Shown: positions 13,101 to 25,610, numbered from the stretch's first letter. The stretch is 64,000 nt of DNA from Azadirachta indica (GCA_022749755.1 CM040443.1:9583744-9647743), one strand, 5' to 3'. Notes: generated by a model from the letters alone, not told the origin. Made by a program: numbers and translations.

Positions 13101-16100
13101 AAGCACCACGATTTCCAGATACAGAAGGCAACTTAAACTTTGTTTCCTCTCCCTTCTAGGCTGAGAATATGCCATTAAGGTCTGCCATAAAGGCCCCCAA
13201 CACACTAGGCCCCACTAAAGGCTATAAATTTTCCTTCACAAAGGTTCAATAATGTTTCAAGTAATTGAGAAGATTGCTTCTCAAGCTTGTTTGATAATTA
13301 TCTTAGAATTGAGACTCTAGTAACCCAGACTCAACTAATCGTGCTCAGAAATCAAATAGGTGAAAGTTGAAATATAAAATAGGACTGTTGGTTTTCTATT
13401 AACATACTGAAATTGTATGCAACAAACCATGATGACTGTATAGGATCATGACAGAGTAGTGGACTATATATGACAAGAAAATCCGGCAATGGACATTACC
13501 AGCGTAAACTTTGAAAAAACTAAGAAACAAAACATTATAGATTTTGAGCGCATTTGAAAATGCATTTGCCACCATCAAACTTGCTTTGAAGCACCTTATA
13601 CAGATACTCCATAGTCTTTGGTTGAAATAGACAAAAGCATCTTTGGGAGTGAAGAATCAGTTGATAGATGATTTACTAGATCCTGACCTTTTAGATCAGA
13701 AAGGCATTTAAAGTGATTTCTAAATAACTTGATAAGTGATTTGCAAAATGCACTCCTAGGTGTTTTTGCAGAAAGCACCTTTACTTGAAAGTGATAAGCA
13801 CAAAAGAACTTTCAACATAGCATTCCTAAATGCACATTTTAGTTCCATTACTTGGTGAAGTAATATAATCAAACATTGAACTACATCTCCATTGAAAGAC
13901 TAAATCTACCTTTCAAACCATGAAAGCATACTTCAAGCAGAGCATTTTGTGTCATGCAAACTAATTACAAAATCTCTCCATGACTTCATGTAATCATGAT
14001 AAAGTGTGAGAAATTTTACAAGAAATCTGAAATGAAGCATGTCGGTTTATTCTCAAACCTAACACTAACAGCACTTAAAGACAACAATAATGATCAAAGA
14101 AAATATTTAGATAACAAAAAATACCATCAATTCTTGCCCATCAATGTTAAATTTATTGAGCAGTCGTAGTGCACAAAGAACCCCTTCAGCGGACTCGAAT
14201 TCACAGAACCCAAAGCCTTTAGGAGCCCCATTTGACGGATCTTGAGCACGTTTCCAACTCTTGACAGGTCCACAAACCTTCCAGAAAGGATACAAACATT
14301 AGGATTTGCCAACCCAAAACTTCAATGAAGGGCTTTGAACAGTGCTTTAAGCACCAGCATAAAACCCAATGGTGTAAAGTCAATATTGATAATCTGAAAT
14401 CATTCAAATTGATAATACCTGAAGGACGGAAAGCACAAAATCACTATCCGCAGTTGGTGCTATCTTGCCAACGTAAACTTTAGTTTGTGGTTTCTCTGTT
14501 GGTGTAACAGGAGGTAAAACAGCTGGCCTAACAATAGGTATAATTGGGCGGGCACCAGGGATCCCTGGAGCAGGGGGACGTGCCAACATTGGAAGCGGTC
14601 CAACAGGTCCAGGTGGACGTGGAGGAAACACAGGCCGAGCCATTGATGGATAGGGCGCAGGATATCGAAGAAGTCCTGGATAAATAAAGAACAAACATCT
14701 ATGCAAATATGTAAGAGCAAGTTTAAGAATTAAATGACATTCATAAGTATTTTCTCAGCCACAAAAAATATTTGTGCTAAAGTTCAAAAAACATAATTAA
14801 ATACTGTTACCACACATTAAAAGCATATTAGAGAGGGCACCATAGGCATGGCAACTATCACCAGCTGAACAGATAACCTGAAGGAAACATCGAGAGAATA
14901 GCATCGTATTCATAATCATGGATATATGAAGACACTTACCTAACACATCCACGCATTTAATGTAGCACTCTCTCAAAATATCTCATGCACCAATTGCAAA
15001 ATTTTGAGATAGCATAATAAACAGTTTCAGCATCTCATGCTCATTGGTGAATTATTAACACAAATCTATACTTCCATGTGCGGCGATTTAAACTTACCTC
15101 AATTTTTAGCAGCCCAATATACAGCATTAAAAACCAAAGAAAGTGATAGAGAAATTTGTAAATGAAAGAATTTGCTATACCTCAGAAAACAAGGTCAACG
15201 AGCACTCAGTTGCTAACATGATCTGCTGCTGGCAATTCATAAACCCATGAAAGGGATAGTATCCTTATAACTACCAGAAAGTAGCCTACTAAAATGAACA
15301 TGACACAACCACACAAAATTTAGCATGACATATGGAACAAAATAATTTATCCTTCCTACTGTGTTGTACTGTTTAAATTTGTAACCTCTTATTAGGTTGC
15401 CTTGGGCAAAAACAGAAAGATCTTTGATTAACACAACACTTGGTAGCATGCTATTATTTAATCCAAATGCAATAAGTAAACCAAGCAAATATATGCATAC
15501 CAACAACGGAGTTGTAGAAGTGGTTCTCTTAAGCAATATTTGAAGCCTCCCAACCTTTCTCACCCGTGTACTCATTCATAACACTGTAGGAGAAAACATC
15601 CTGTCATCCATGCCCCTTTATCTTACCAACGGACACCAATTTACGCTCAGAATCTCTCCCAATTCCTCTTTAACATAAGAAAACCCTCCCCACTTAACCA
15701 GAACATAGCAGAACCTTACTATAACAAGGAGTGTGCTACTATAAGGAGCAATGTTACAGGGACAAGATTTTGTTACCTGGAATGTCAAATTTGTTACAAT
15801 GAACATCAAACTTGTGACACAAGTCATATCTCTCGATGACAAGTGTCAAGGTTCAAATGGTACAAATGTTGCATTCCATGTCAAAAAAAAGTCCTCTTAA
15901 CGCCTCCTTAAAGTAGACAGACACAACGAAAAATCAAACATACTAACCATAAACAATACTTTTCAGCAACCAGAGACACAAAAAACATAAAAAAATTAAA
16001 AAATAAAAGAACGAAGAAGCGAAAACGAAGAATCAATCATACAAATTCAACAATAAATTCAAAAAAATAAAAAAAATACTCTTTTGTAAACAATTCCCAT

Positions 16101-16661
16101 TTGCAAGCCAATAGACAACAACAAAATTTAGAAATAAATGAAGAGAGAGGACCCACCAGGAGCAGGCGGGGGAACAGCGCCGTATCCATTCGGCATTGGG
16201 GCGTAAGGTCTAAGGGCCGGATTCGGAGCCTGACCCGGAACAACTGAATACGGCATCATGGGAGGCGGCACCGAGACCGCAACACCGCCACTAACGCCGA
16301 CGCCGGGCGGTGGCACGACGGGATTAGGGTAATTCTGAACCGGAGAGAACTGCGGCGCCGCGGGGATCGGAACCGGACGGTAGGACACGGGTGCCGAGGG
16401 AGGCACCGAGATCGGCTGCGGCGACGGAGTATATGATTGGACAGGTGGAAGTGGCAGAGATGCTGGCGCCGGCGTTTGGTTAGGGTTAGGGTTAGCGTTA
16501 GCGTAAGTATTAGGGTTTTGAATAGAGGATTGTTGGTTTTGTTCTGCTGCTGCTGGCGGCGGTGTAGAGGAGGGTGCATCGAGTTTACAACTAGAGTTAT
16601 CAGATTCGGGTTGCTTGATATTCGGGTCTATGGTTGCCGGAGACGACGGAGAGCCGGCCAT
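10101..16661 (-). CDS. RBM25: RNA-binding protein 25 (RRM + PWI splicing factor)
   Basis: Nuclear splicing factor of the RBM25/Snu71 family, U1-associated and acting in splice-site choice. Exons on the minus strand are 16661-16157, 14675-14419, 14277-14125, 13003-12592, 12473-11778, 11651-11050 and 10352-10101. Phases agree throughout and give 958 aa. The start is the ATG at 16661-16659 (MAGSPSSPATIDPN); an upstream in-frame ATG in the same ORF is less family-like. The N-terminus is a long Pro/Ala/Ser-rich low-complexity region (residues 1-230). An RRM spans about 232-307 (TKVYVGKIAP and GFGFCEFESAEG). An Arg/Glu/Asp dipeptide-rich domain covers about 476-590, and a second charged RD/RS stretch precedes the C-terminal PWI domain at about 876-958 (MRPWISKKITEFLGEEE). 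It is convergent with MBD9. The introns of 1.48 kb and 1.12 kb show no embedded gene. From memory, Arabidopsis At1g60200 is the orthologue. Confidence 0.93.
16467..16516 (-). repeat. Telomere-like AACCCTA units inside RBM25 exon 1
   Basis: The plus strand shows ggttagggttagggttagcg followed by further ttagcg/ttaggg-type heptamers. On the coding strand this encodes a low-complexity Asn/Pro/Ala/Thr stretch (residues about 50-65). It is part of the coding sequence, so it is a coding telo-box-like repeat and not a telomere. Confidence 0.8.
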
Positions 16662-16830
16662 GGAGTTGGCCTTTATGATTTTGACAGAGCAATGGATCAC
16701 TGGATTGATGATGTTACTGTGCGGGTTTGGTTTTGGTTTTTCCTCCTTTCTATATGCCCTAGATAGAACTGCTGCTCGGTTTTTTTTTTCTTTTAACTCT
16801 TCTTTCTTTTTCTTCTTCTTCTCTGTAGGT
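16662..16830 (-). promoter_or_regulatory. RBM25 5' leader, pyrimidine-rich on plus strand
   Basis: Immediately upstream of the RBM25 ATG is a T/C-rich run on the plus strand (16776-16824: tttttttttc, ttctttttcttcttcttc), so the transcribed strand carries a purine-rich GAA-type tract. This is common in plant 5' UTRs. No clear TATA box could be assigned, and the boundaries are an estimate. Confidence 0.35.
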
Positions 16831-19145
16831 TAAGGACGCGTGTCATGTTGTGGTTGGAAGAAGATGTGCCTGGCCGCCTAAATGAACCGGGTTCTTTTGG
16901 TTTTGTTATGGTGTAGTTACTGTACGGGAAGGTATCTGATTATTTCTTTTTTAAATGTAAAGCAGCTTTCGACTCCATTTAGCAAACAGCAGACAGAATA
17001 GATGTAATAACTCTACTGTCACCGATACCGTTCGATTAGCCACGTGCGCAAACGATTAACACGAGAAATGCGAGCATGAAACGATGAAAACAAGCCCTAT
17101 AATTTAATAGCATATTATTGATTTTTATTCTCAGTCATTGGGGTGACCGATATTTTAATTTCACTGTTAAGAATGCCAAAATTTCTCAAGCCTACAGTCG
17201 CAGGAATCCAATGAAAAAATTCAGATAAATTTATAAAAAATATTAAAACAAAAAATAGATAAAAATTAATTTTTAATTTATTAATGAGATAGAGATTAGT
17301 TTAACTCTTTTTACTCCACTCTTACTTCATTTCGTATTAAAATATAATATAAATATATTATATTTTTTATAAATTAAATATATATATATATAAATATAAT
17401 TTTATATTATAATTTTTAAAATTATATATTATAATTAAATGTAATTAGTAATAAAAATTTGTGAAATCATGAATTAATGTTATAAAAAATAAAATATACA
17501 AATAAAAAGTAAAAAATTAAAAATTAAAAAGACTGTTTTCAATAATATATTAATAAATATTTTTGTTTAAGTTAATTAAATTCTTATATTATTAAAATTG
17601 ATTTATAAAATAATATAAAATAAAAAATTAATATAGGGATGGAGAACCCATTCTTTATGCGGGGATTTTTCATCCTCATTCTATTAAATTTATTGGGGAA
17701 TGGGATATGAAATGAGGGCTAAAATAAAAAATGGGGTGGGGAATGAGGCATGCCTCCCCACTCTCATCCCGTCCCATTGTCATCTCTATTCACTATTTAT
17801 GTCATAAATTGAATTTCAATAATCTGTTAATTAAGTTCCCTTATTTCTATATCTTATATGAATTCATAATTTATCGCGTACTTATTTTTTGTTATCAAAT
17901 AAAAACTGTATTAGAATATAACTACAGCTTGTGGATAGATAAATCAGTCTCGAGTGTCCAACCACTAATGAATCCCATCAAAATTTAAGGATAAAGGATG
18001 TCAAAGCTCTTAAAGTTTGAGTAATTAATCATATATATCTTAACAATTTAAAAAATTATGTTTTTAATATTTTTATAAATAAAAATACAAATTTTACATT
18101 ATAAAAAAATTATAATTAATATTTGAAAAATAAAAACTTAGAAATTTTGATAATAGTATTATACATAATTTTCAAAATACATTATTTTATTTAAAAATTT
18201 TTGAAGAATTATTATATATTAATATTGTAAAAAATTTGACATCAAATTTTAAAAGAAAAATAATTAAGAGCTAAAATATTATTATAATTTTCAAATTTAA
18301 AAATTAAAATAAAATTATATTAATTATTAAAAAAAAAAATAATAATATTATAGACATTTTAAATGTCTTTTAATAGTTTAAAATAATAATATAGGGATAA
18401 AATATTTTTATTATAAATAGTTAGTTAAGGATTTTTTTATTTTAAGTTAGGAGTATTTTAACATTACTAAAAATTTAAGTGGGTATGTTCTGTTTTCAAA
18501 AAAATATTGGGGGATATTTAGGTATAATAACCAATAGGAGCATGATTGGAAAATCCTACTTTTCAATCTATTTAACGAACTAAATTTTTAAGGTAAATTT
18601 TCAAACTATTGGAATTTATATAGTTAATTAGGCAAATCTTTAAGACCTTGATATCTCTTACCTTCAAAATTAATAATACTAATAAATAATTTTAGAAAAA
18701 CGAAGTGAAAACATAATACTATACAATAAATAAAAAGACAATGTAAGAGTTTGATATTATATAGAAGTAATATTTCATGTATTATTATATAATAATTGTG
18801 TTTAAGTATTAACATTATAATTAGGGATTACAAACTCAAAAAAATTCTTTCCATACTTTACTAAGAAGAATTCTTGATAAGAATCATATTTAAATTGTCA
18901 GAGTTGAAAGTATAAATTCATACCACCCAATTAATAGTTAGGTTAATTGAGGATTGTTTTGTTATCCATGCCGGAAACAATATCTTTTAAGAGCTTAATT
19001 CAAAGCTTTTATGTTTTAACAATAATATTATATTAATAATATTCAATGCCAACAACTGAAGGAAAATTGTATACTTAATCCACTTTGGACATTACCAGTG
19101 AAACATTAAATGCTATTAACGTAGCGTTTAACAATTTATAATTAC
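16831..19145. other. Very AT-rich intergenic stretch, no gene seen
   Basis: It consists mostly of A/T tracts with many short ORF-breaking stops. A GC-richer patch at about 17636-17790 (ggggatttttcatcc, ggggtggggaatgagg, cctccccactctcatcccg) resembles the G-rich/C-rich dyad found in some plant DNA-transposon relics. I could not define its ends. No coding sequence or RNA gene is supported. Confidence 0.5.
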
Positions 19146-21646
19146 CATTGGATAGGAAGTATCTCTCCCTTTTACTACCCTTTAAAATCATTACAGAATA
19201 ATATATTTTGATTTAATTATTGATTTCTGCGTAAAATAATTTTAGAATAAGATTATAATGCAGCTATTGTATATTTAAACAATTGATAATCAATTTTAAT
19301 TACTACAGACTTATAAATTATAAATTATGTTGGAGAATTTTATTTATAATATACTATTAATTAATATATTCAATAAAATTTAAACATTTTTAAGACGTAA
19401 TTTAAGACAAACTCTTTAAAAATTGAAAGATATATTAAATAAAATAAGAAAAATTCATTCAGAAGATAGTAATCAAATGTAATCGGTCTATAAATAGTGC
19501 ATATTTTCTCATTCATTCAGATAAAAAAATTATTTTTAAACTATTATTATTGTTGAAAACATATTATTCACATGAATATGTATATATAATATTTTGTTAT
19601 TTAAACTTGTGTTTTCTATATGTTATTAAATTAATAATTTTGATGATAAAAGTTATTTTTTTAATAAATTTTAAGTTATAAATTTATGTTTTTATGTGCA
19701 GTTATTAATAATCAACCACCAATACCTTTATGATTGACAACGAAAATTAATGTAAGATATAAAAAAGCGTTTTTATTCATCAAAAAATTTATGAAATGGC
19801 TATTAACAATCTTAAAAATAACGAAATATATCCCAATGACTACTATATTAATTGAGATAGAATTTATAGTCATGAAAAGAATATAATAGACATCTTAAAA
19901 ACTATTAGGAAAATGACATAACAATTAGAGTCCTGTTCCTAGTTATTTTGAAATATTAAATGTAAATTTCAAAATTGTGTGATTTTGTATATAGTGTGCT
20001 GGGATTCGAATTCAAACCCTTAAATCAAAGTTTTTTTTTTAATATATATATAAATGGTAGGACTCGAACTTAGACCCTTTAATTTAAAATAATAATATAA
20101 TTATGGCCATTTCAAATATCAATTTGTGAGAAATATGACCTTACATTAAAGGGAGGGGTACTCAAATTAAAGGATCTCTCTTTATGAAGCCTAAGCCCAT
20201 ACCATGGGCCAAGATTTTGACGACTATAATAACACAGAGTTTATGATGATAAGAGTTGGAAAACAAATAAACATATGTATCAATATTTACTAGTGATTTG
20301 ATTAAAAGAAGTTTTTTTTAGATTTTACAAGACAAATACACGTGTATTTTGTTAATCAAGAGTAAACTTGTGTTTAAAGGTAGTTCCGAGTTACAAAAAT
20401 AATTATTATTGATCGAAGGTCGTGAATTAAAACTCGAAACAAGTTTACCTATCCAATTTATTCTTTTCATGGCTGAACTCCTAAAGATAAAATTTAGGGA
20501 TAATTTCAGCTGACTACTCAACTTTATACTGTATCTTATTGTGATGCAATAAATATTCTGACAGTATAATTCAATCAACAAAGATGATAAATATCTTGAC
20601 GAGCTATTGATTTGTAATGTTCGTCTATAAAAACTTAATTGAAAGAGCTGAATGACCATTATGCCCTTAATTTTGTCATGTAGTAAAAAATTATAAAATT
20701 ACCTTTTATATATTTTGTCATGTATCTCGTTGAGATATTTGTTATTTTTATAAATTGTAGTGTAATTTCCTAATATTTATTGTATTATAATGAAATATCG
20801 TCAAAAGTTGAACAATTTTATGAAATTATCCAAAACAATTAAAATTTTAAAATATATTACAAAAAACTTAATTCTAATTTTCTAATTGTATTCAAAATTT
20901 TAATTTTAAAACAAAAGTTAAAAGAAATAATTAGTTTCTTCATGATTTTAGCAATCCTACCACCAACAATAACTACCTATCACATCGCGAACGTCGTTAG
21001 TCGCCAGTGATTTTGGAGTGATGAAGAATATTTGGGTAGAGGAGTAAAGGGAATGGCGTTAGTTGGCAGTAAGTTCAGCTGCGATTTTGGAGCGAGCATA
21101 AAGGGTTAAATGGCGAATGATTTGGGATTCATTGAAAGAAAAAGAAGAAAGGAGGAACAGAGTGCTTTATGAAGAAGAGTGAAGAAGGAGAAAAGAGTTG
21201 GGTATTTCTTCTATATACAAGAAAAAGAAAAATTAGATAGGAGTGTTTCTCAGCTAAGATATTGGATAGATTTCAAAATAGACTCAATTTAGGTTAAACT
21301 ATAATAATAACATTTGTTTCCCTAAGTTTTTTAATTTACATCTCTAAATTTTTTGGAAAAAGTTAAAAAAAAATGATTTTTTCTTTTGGGTTTTATTAAA
21401 AAAAATATTTTATCCTTTCTTTATTAAAATTATTTTTAGACGAATTTTACGAATTCATAGTTCATTGAAATATTTATTATCTTTATAGATTGTAATGTAA
21501 TATGTCAATATTTGTTGTATTATAATAAAATATTGATTAAAGTTAAGTAGTTAGATAAAATTATTTCTTTTTATTTTATCAAAAAGACGATTTTACCCTT
21601 TCACCGTTAAAGTTTTTTGGACGGACGTTATGAATTTATATCTCAT
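19146..21646 (+). repeat. Tandem-duplicated AT-rich unit, copy A
   Basis: This block begins around ggatag..agtatctct and can be followed base by base in the block starting at about 21647. Shared landmarks are gcgtaaaataattttagaataag (19230/21726), ttatgttggagaatttta (19324/21824), the phrase tgggattcgaa (20000/22411), aatacacgtg (20336/23478), a gagttgggtatttcttct-type segment near 21194/24325, and the closing cgattttaccct (21587/24699). No host gene lies within it. Similarity is high by eye but clearly imperfect, so the duplication is not recent. Confidence 0.85.
20497..20831. mobile_element. Fold-back MITE-like element (copy in unit A)
   Basis: About 335 bp whose ends are long inverted repeats. 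It opens with gggataatttca and closes with tgaaattatcc. About 100 bp at 20497-20600 is a diverged inverse of about 20731-20831 (actcaactttatact against aaagttgaacaattt; gatgataaatatcttga against gagatatttgttattttt). It has no ORF, as expected for a non-autonomous DNA element. The superfamily was not identified and target-site duplication could not be fixed with certainty. Confidence 0.6.
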
Positions 21647-22646
21647 TGGATAGTTAGTATCTCTTCCTTTTTACTTCCCTTTAAAATCATTACAAAATAA
21701 TATATTTTGATTTAATTATTGATTTATGCGTAAAATAATTTTAGAATAAGGTTATAATGCAGCTATTGTATATTTAAACAATTGATAGTCAATTTTAATT
21801 ATGAAGGACTTATAAATTATAAATTATGTTGGAGAATTTTATTTTTAATATAATATTAGGTAATATATTCAATTGAATTTGAACATTTTTAAAACATAAC
21901 TCAAGACAAACTCTTTAAAAATCTAAAGATATATATTAAAAAATTATTTTTAAACTATTATTATTGTTGAAAATATATTATTTGCATGAATATATATATA
22001 ATATTTTGTTATTTAAACCTATGTTTTCTATATGTTATTAAATTAATAATTCTGATGATAAAAGTTATTTTTTAATAAATTTTAAGTTATAAATTTATGT
22101 TTTTGCGTGCAGTTATTAATAATCAACTACCAACACATTTATGATTGAAAACAAAAATTAATGTAAGGTATAAAAAAGCGTCTTTATTCATCAAAAAATT
22201 TATGAAATGGCTGTTAACAATCTTAAAAATAACGAAATATATTCCAATGACTACTATATTATTTGAGATAGAATTTATAGTCATAAAAAGAATATAATAG
22301 ACATTTTAAAAAATATTAGGAAAATGACATAATAATTAGAGTTCTGTTCCTAGTTATTTTGACATATTAAACGTAAATTTAAAAAATGTGTGATTTTGCA
22401 TATAATGTGTTGGGATTCGAACTCCAACCCTTAAATCAAAGTTTTTTTTTTAATATATATATATATAAATATATAAATGGTAGGACTCAAACTTAGATCC
22501 TTTAATTTAAAATCATAATATAATTATGGCCGTTCTAAATATCAATTTGTGAGAAATATAATCTCATACTAGAGGGAGGGGTACTTAAATTAAGAGATCT
22601 TTCTTTATGAAGCTTGAGCCCATACCACGGGTCAGGATTTCGATGG

Positions 22647-22664
22647 CTATAATAACAAAGAGTT
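22647..22664 (+). repeat. Target-site duplication, left copy
   Basis: ctataataacaaagagtt, identical to 23383-23400. The uninterrupted tandem unit A has the pre-insertion form at about 20223-20241 (ctataataacacagagtt). Confidence 0.9.
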
Positions 22665-23382
22665 TTTTTTTTCGAAATCAGAAAAAACTTTTCCATTTCA
22701 TTTAAGAACATACTGTACATCTAGATTGCAGACTGACACCCAATTTCATTTAGAAATTGCAGAAATTTGTTACAACAAAAAGATTAAATAAATCATAATA
22801 CACACCAAAGATCATGGAGAAAGTAACCATAACACCATTTGTTTTGGTGTTTTTAATTGAAAAACAATATTTTGAACAAGAAAAAAGAGGTTTTAAATAA
22901 TAATTTATTTAAAAAGGGCCCTCCGACAGCTTTTTTATTTGATTCTTCACTTCTTTAGTAGATTTATTTGACTTCTACTATAATAAATCTTTCGCAATAA
23001 TCATTGTATGATGTGAAATCTTTAAGATCTGAATCTTAATAGATTCAACTTTCTTCAAATCAGTCTCCATTTGTTTAAATTTGAAAGACAACACAGCTAA
23101 AACAACGTAAATACACAAAAAACACTAAAGCCACCGCAAATCCAGAGTTGGGTGGGAGTTAACCATCATTATGTGGAAGAACCTCTACCTAAGATAGAAA
23201 TGAACCACCATAAATCTAGATGTAGGTGAAAATATGCAATTATTAACAAAAAGAAAACAAAAAACGAAAGAAAAATAAAGAAATCTCACTAGAGAGGGAA
23301 AGGACTCTCCTTTTGGAGAGTGTTTGAGTTGTGTTTTGCGGATTGAAGGCAGAGAGTTTAAGGAGAGAGAAAAAGGGAGGTT
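22665..23382 (-). mobile_element. Poly(A)-tailed retroposed insertion with 18-bp TSD
   Basis: A 718-bp insertion absent from tandem unit A. It is flanked by perfect 18-bp direct repeats, ctataataacaaagagtt, at 22647-22664 and 23383-23400. On the minus strand it begins aacctccctttttctctctcc and ends in a run of A (T run at 22663-22672). These are hallmarks of target-primed reverse transcription by L1 machinery. No ORF of note is present. The start resembles a pyrimidine-rich transcript leader. It could be an internally deleted LINE or a retrocopy of a cellular or non-coding transcript. Which one is not resolvable by eye. Confidence 0.8.
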
Positions 23383-23400
23383 CTATAATAACAAAGAGTT
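23383..23400 (+). repeat. Target-site duplication, right copy
   Basis: Identical to 22647-22664. It resumes the tandem-unit sequence (gaaaaacaaataaacata) after the insertion. Confidence 0.9.
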
Positions 23401-23631
23401 GAAAAACAAATAAACATATATATCAATATTTATTAGTGATTTGATTAAGAGAAGTTCCTTTAGATTTTTCAAGACAAATACACGTGCATTTTGTTAATCA
23501 AGAGTAAATTTGTGCTTAAAGGCAATTTCGAGTTGCAAAAATAATTATTGATCAAAGGTTGTGACTTGAAACTTGAAACAGGTTTACCTATCCAATTTTT
23601 TCATGGCTAAACTCCTAAAGATAAAATTTAA

Positions 23632-23963
23632 GGATAATTTCGGCTAACTACTCAACTTTAGGTTATATCTTATTGTGATATAACAAGTATTTTGACAATA
23701 CAATTTAATTTATAAAAATGATAAATATCTCAAGAGCTATTGATTTATAACATCCGTCTACAAAAACTTAATTGAAAGAGCTGAATGATCATTAAACCTT
23801 TAATCTTGTCATGTAGTAAAAAATTACAAAGATACCATTTATATATTTGTCATATAACTTATTGAAATATTTGTCATTTTTATAAATTGTAATGTAACTT
23901 CTTGATATCTATTGTAATACAATGAGATATCGCCAAAAATTGAGTAGTTATATGAAATTATCC
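23632..23963. mobile_element. Fold-back MITE-like element (copy in unit B)
   Basis: The counterpart of the element at 20497-20831, at the equivalent place in the second tandem unit. It opens with ggataatttcggct and closes with tgaaattatccc, with the same inverted arms and middle segment (cttaattgaaagagctgaatga). Its presence in both units means it was there before the duplication. Related one-arm fragments occur near 21465-21570, 24560-24670 and 30850-30900. Confidence 0.6.
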
Positions 23964-24783
23964 CAAAAAAAATAAAAATTTAAAATATATTACAAAAAAC
24001 TTAATTATAATTTTCTAATTGGATTCAAAACCTTAATTTTGAAATAAAAGTTAAAAGAAATAATTACCTCCTTCATGATTCTAGTTATTCTACTGCCTAT
24101 AATAACTGCCCACCACATTGCAAACGTCGCTAGTCGCTAATGATTTTGGAGCGATAAAGAATATTTGGCTAGAAGAATAAAGGGAATGACGTTAATTGGC
24201 AGTAAGTTCAGTTGTGATTTTGAAGAGAGCATGAGGGGTTAAATGATGAATGATTTGGGATTTAATGGAAGAAGAATAGAGGAGGAAGAGAGTGTTTTGT
24301 GAAAAAGAGTTAAGAAGGAGAAAAGAGTCGGGTTTTTCTTCTATATATAAGAAAAAGAAAAATTAGATAGGAGTGTTTCTCAACTAAGATATTGGATAGA
24401 CTTCGAAATAGAGTCAAATTTAAGTTAAACTAGAATAATAACATTTGTTTCCCTAAGTTTCTAAACTTTTTGAAAAAAGTAAAAAAAGATTTTTTCTTTT
24501 GGATTTTATTAAAAAAATATTTTGTCCTCTCTGCATTAAAATTATTTTTAGATGAATTTCACAAATTCGTAGTTCATTGAGATATTTATTACCTCTATAA
24601 GCTATACTATAATATGCCAATACTCATTATATCATAATAAGATATCGACTAAAGTTAAATAATCAAAAGAAATTATTTTTGTTTGTTTTATCAAAAAGAC
24701 GATTTTACCTTTTTATCGTTAAATTTTTTTAGATGGAAGTTATGAATTTATATTTGATTGAGATATTTGTCATTTTTATCAAT

Positions 24784-25610
24784 TGTCACAGTTTCACTTT
24801 CTTTACTTGCTTTGACCGTGCAGCGCTTAACAATTCCGCTCACTAAGCAAGTTTTCGACACTTGTAATGCGCTAAATCGGAAATTTTAAATAAGAGAGAA
24901 GAGAAAGCACAAAGAGTTTGAGTGAAGAGAACTTATACAACTCAAGTTTATTACTTGATTGCTTGGTTTGGTCAAATGAGGTCTTGCCTATTTATAAGAA
25001 AGTTTATATACAATGAATAGCCGGGATTGTACCTCACAATGCAATTTCGAGGGTTAAGATTGGTTTTCTAGAAATGTTTTAAAAAATATCAATACAATGG
25101 TCAAAATTATAGTGCTATTCTTACAATTTTAGAACTTGGGCCAATTGGGTCACCATTCTGGAAGTTGGGTTAATTAGGTTAACATTGGACTTTATGTACA
25201 ACAATGCTAATAAAGAAGAATGTATGGATCTTTGGCTCAAATGCTTCATTGCCCATTCAATCCGATCTGCCAAGGAGCCATCTTGTCAAAGTTAGCTTGT
25301 CTCGAATTTTTCCTCGCGCAAATGCTGTCCGGACAAAGTCTCGACCACGGGTCATTGTTCACGAGTATTCACGTAGGGCGTAACCTTCTCTCCCACAAAA
25401 ATGTGTGACGTCCTTGTCGCTTCTTCCTCGCGAAACCTCTTTATATGCTCATGGAATTGGCATAGCTTATCTTTATGCTTCCACGTAGCCTCGCTTTCAG
25501 GCAATCCCTTCCACTTGACAAAGAATTCTGTATAGTTCGGCACCCTGCACTTTCAAACTCGTCAGTCAACAAAGATGCACTCAACTTTCTTCTCGAAAGA
25601 GGTTACCACA
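24784..25610 (-). repeat. 3' LTR of chromovirus element 1
   Basis: About 827 bp. On the minus strand it starts TGTGGTAACC (25610) and ends CTGTGACA (24784). It matches 30839-30104 in the same orientation over long blocks, for example ttgagtgaagagaacttata and tatttataagaaagttta. It includes the coding end of the chromodomain ORF (25352-25543), so the pol ORF runs into the LTR. That is known for some chromoviruses. Confidence 0.8.

Larger units (their letters stand above)
21647..24777 (+). repeat. Tandem-duplicated AT-rich unit, copy B (interrupted)
   Basis: Head-to-tail second copy of the preceding unit. It is longer because a 718-bp retroposed sequence sits at 22665-23382. Its distal end is abutted by the LTR of the chromovirus that begins at 24784. 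Like copy A it contains a fold-back element. It shows no coding content. Confidence 0.85.

Noticed and set aside
16467..16516. Interstitial telomere
   Set aside because: There are only a few imperfect heptamers and they lie within an intact coding exon.
17731..17988. ORF of 85 codons in the AT-rich intergenic region
   Set aside because: It shows no domain, codon signal or flanking gene structure, and part of it lies in a G/C-rich dyad that looks like repeat DNA.
20318..20659. 113-codon minus-strand ORF in tandem unit A
   Set aside because: The equivalent region of unit B does not keep the frame and it overlaps the fold-back element, so it is not a gene.
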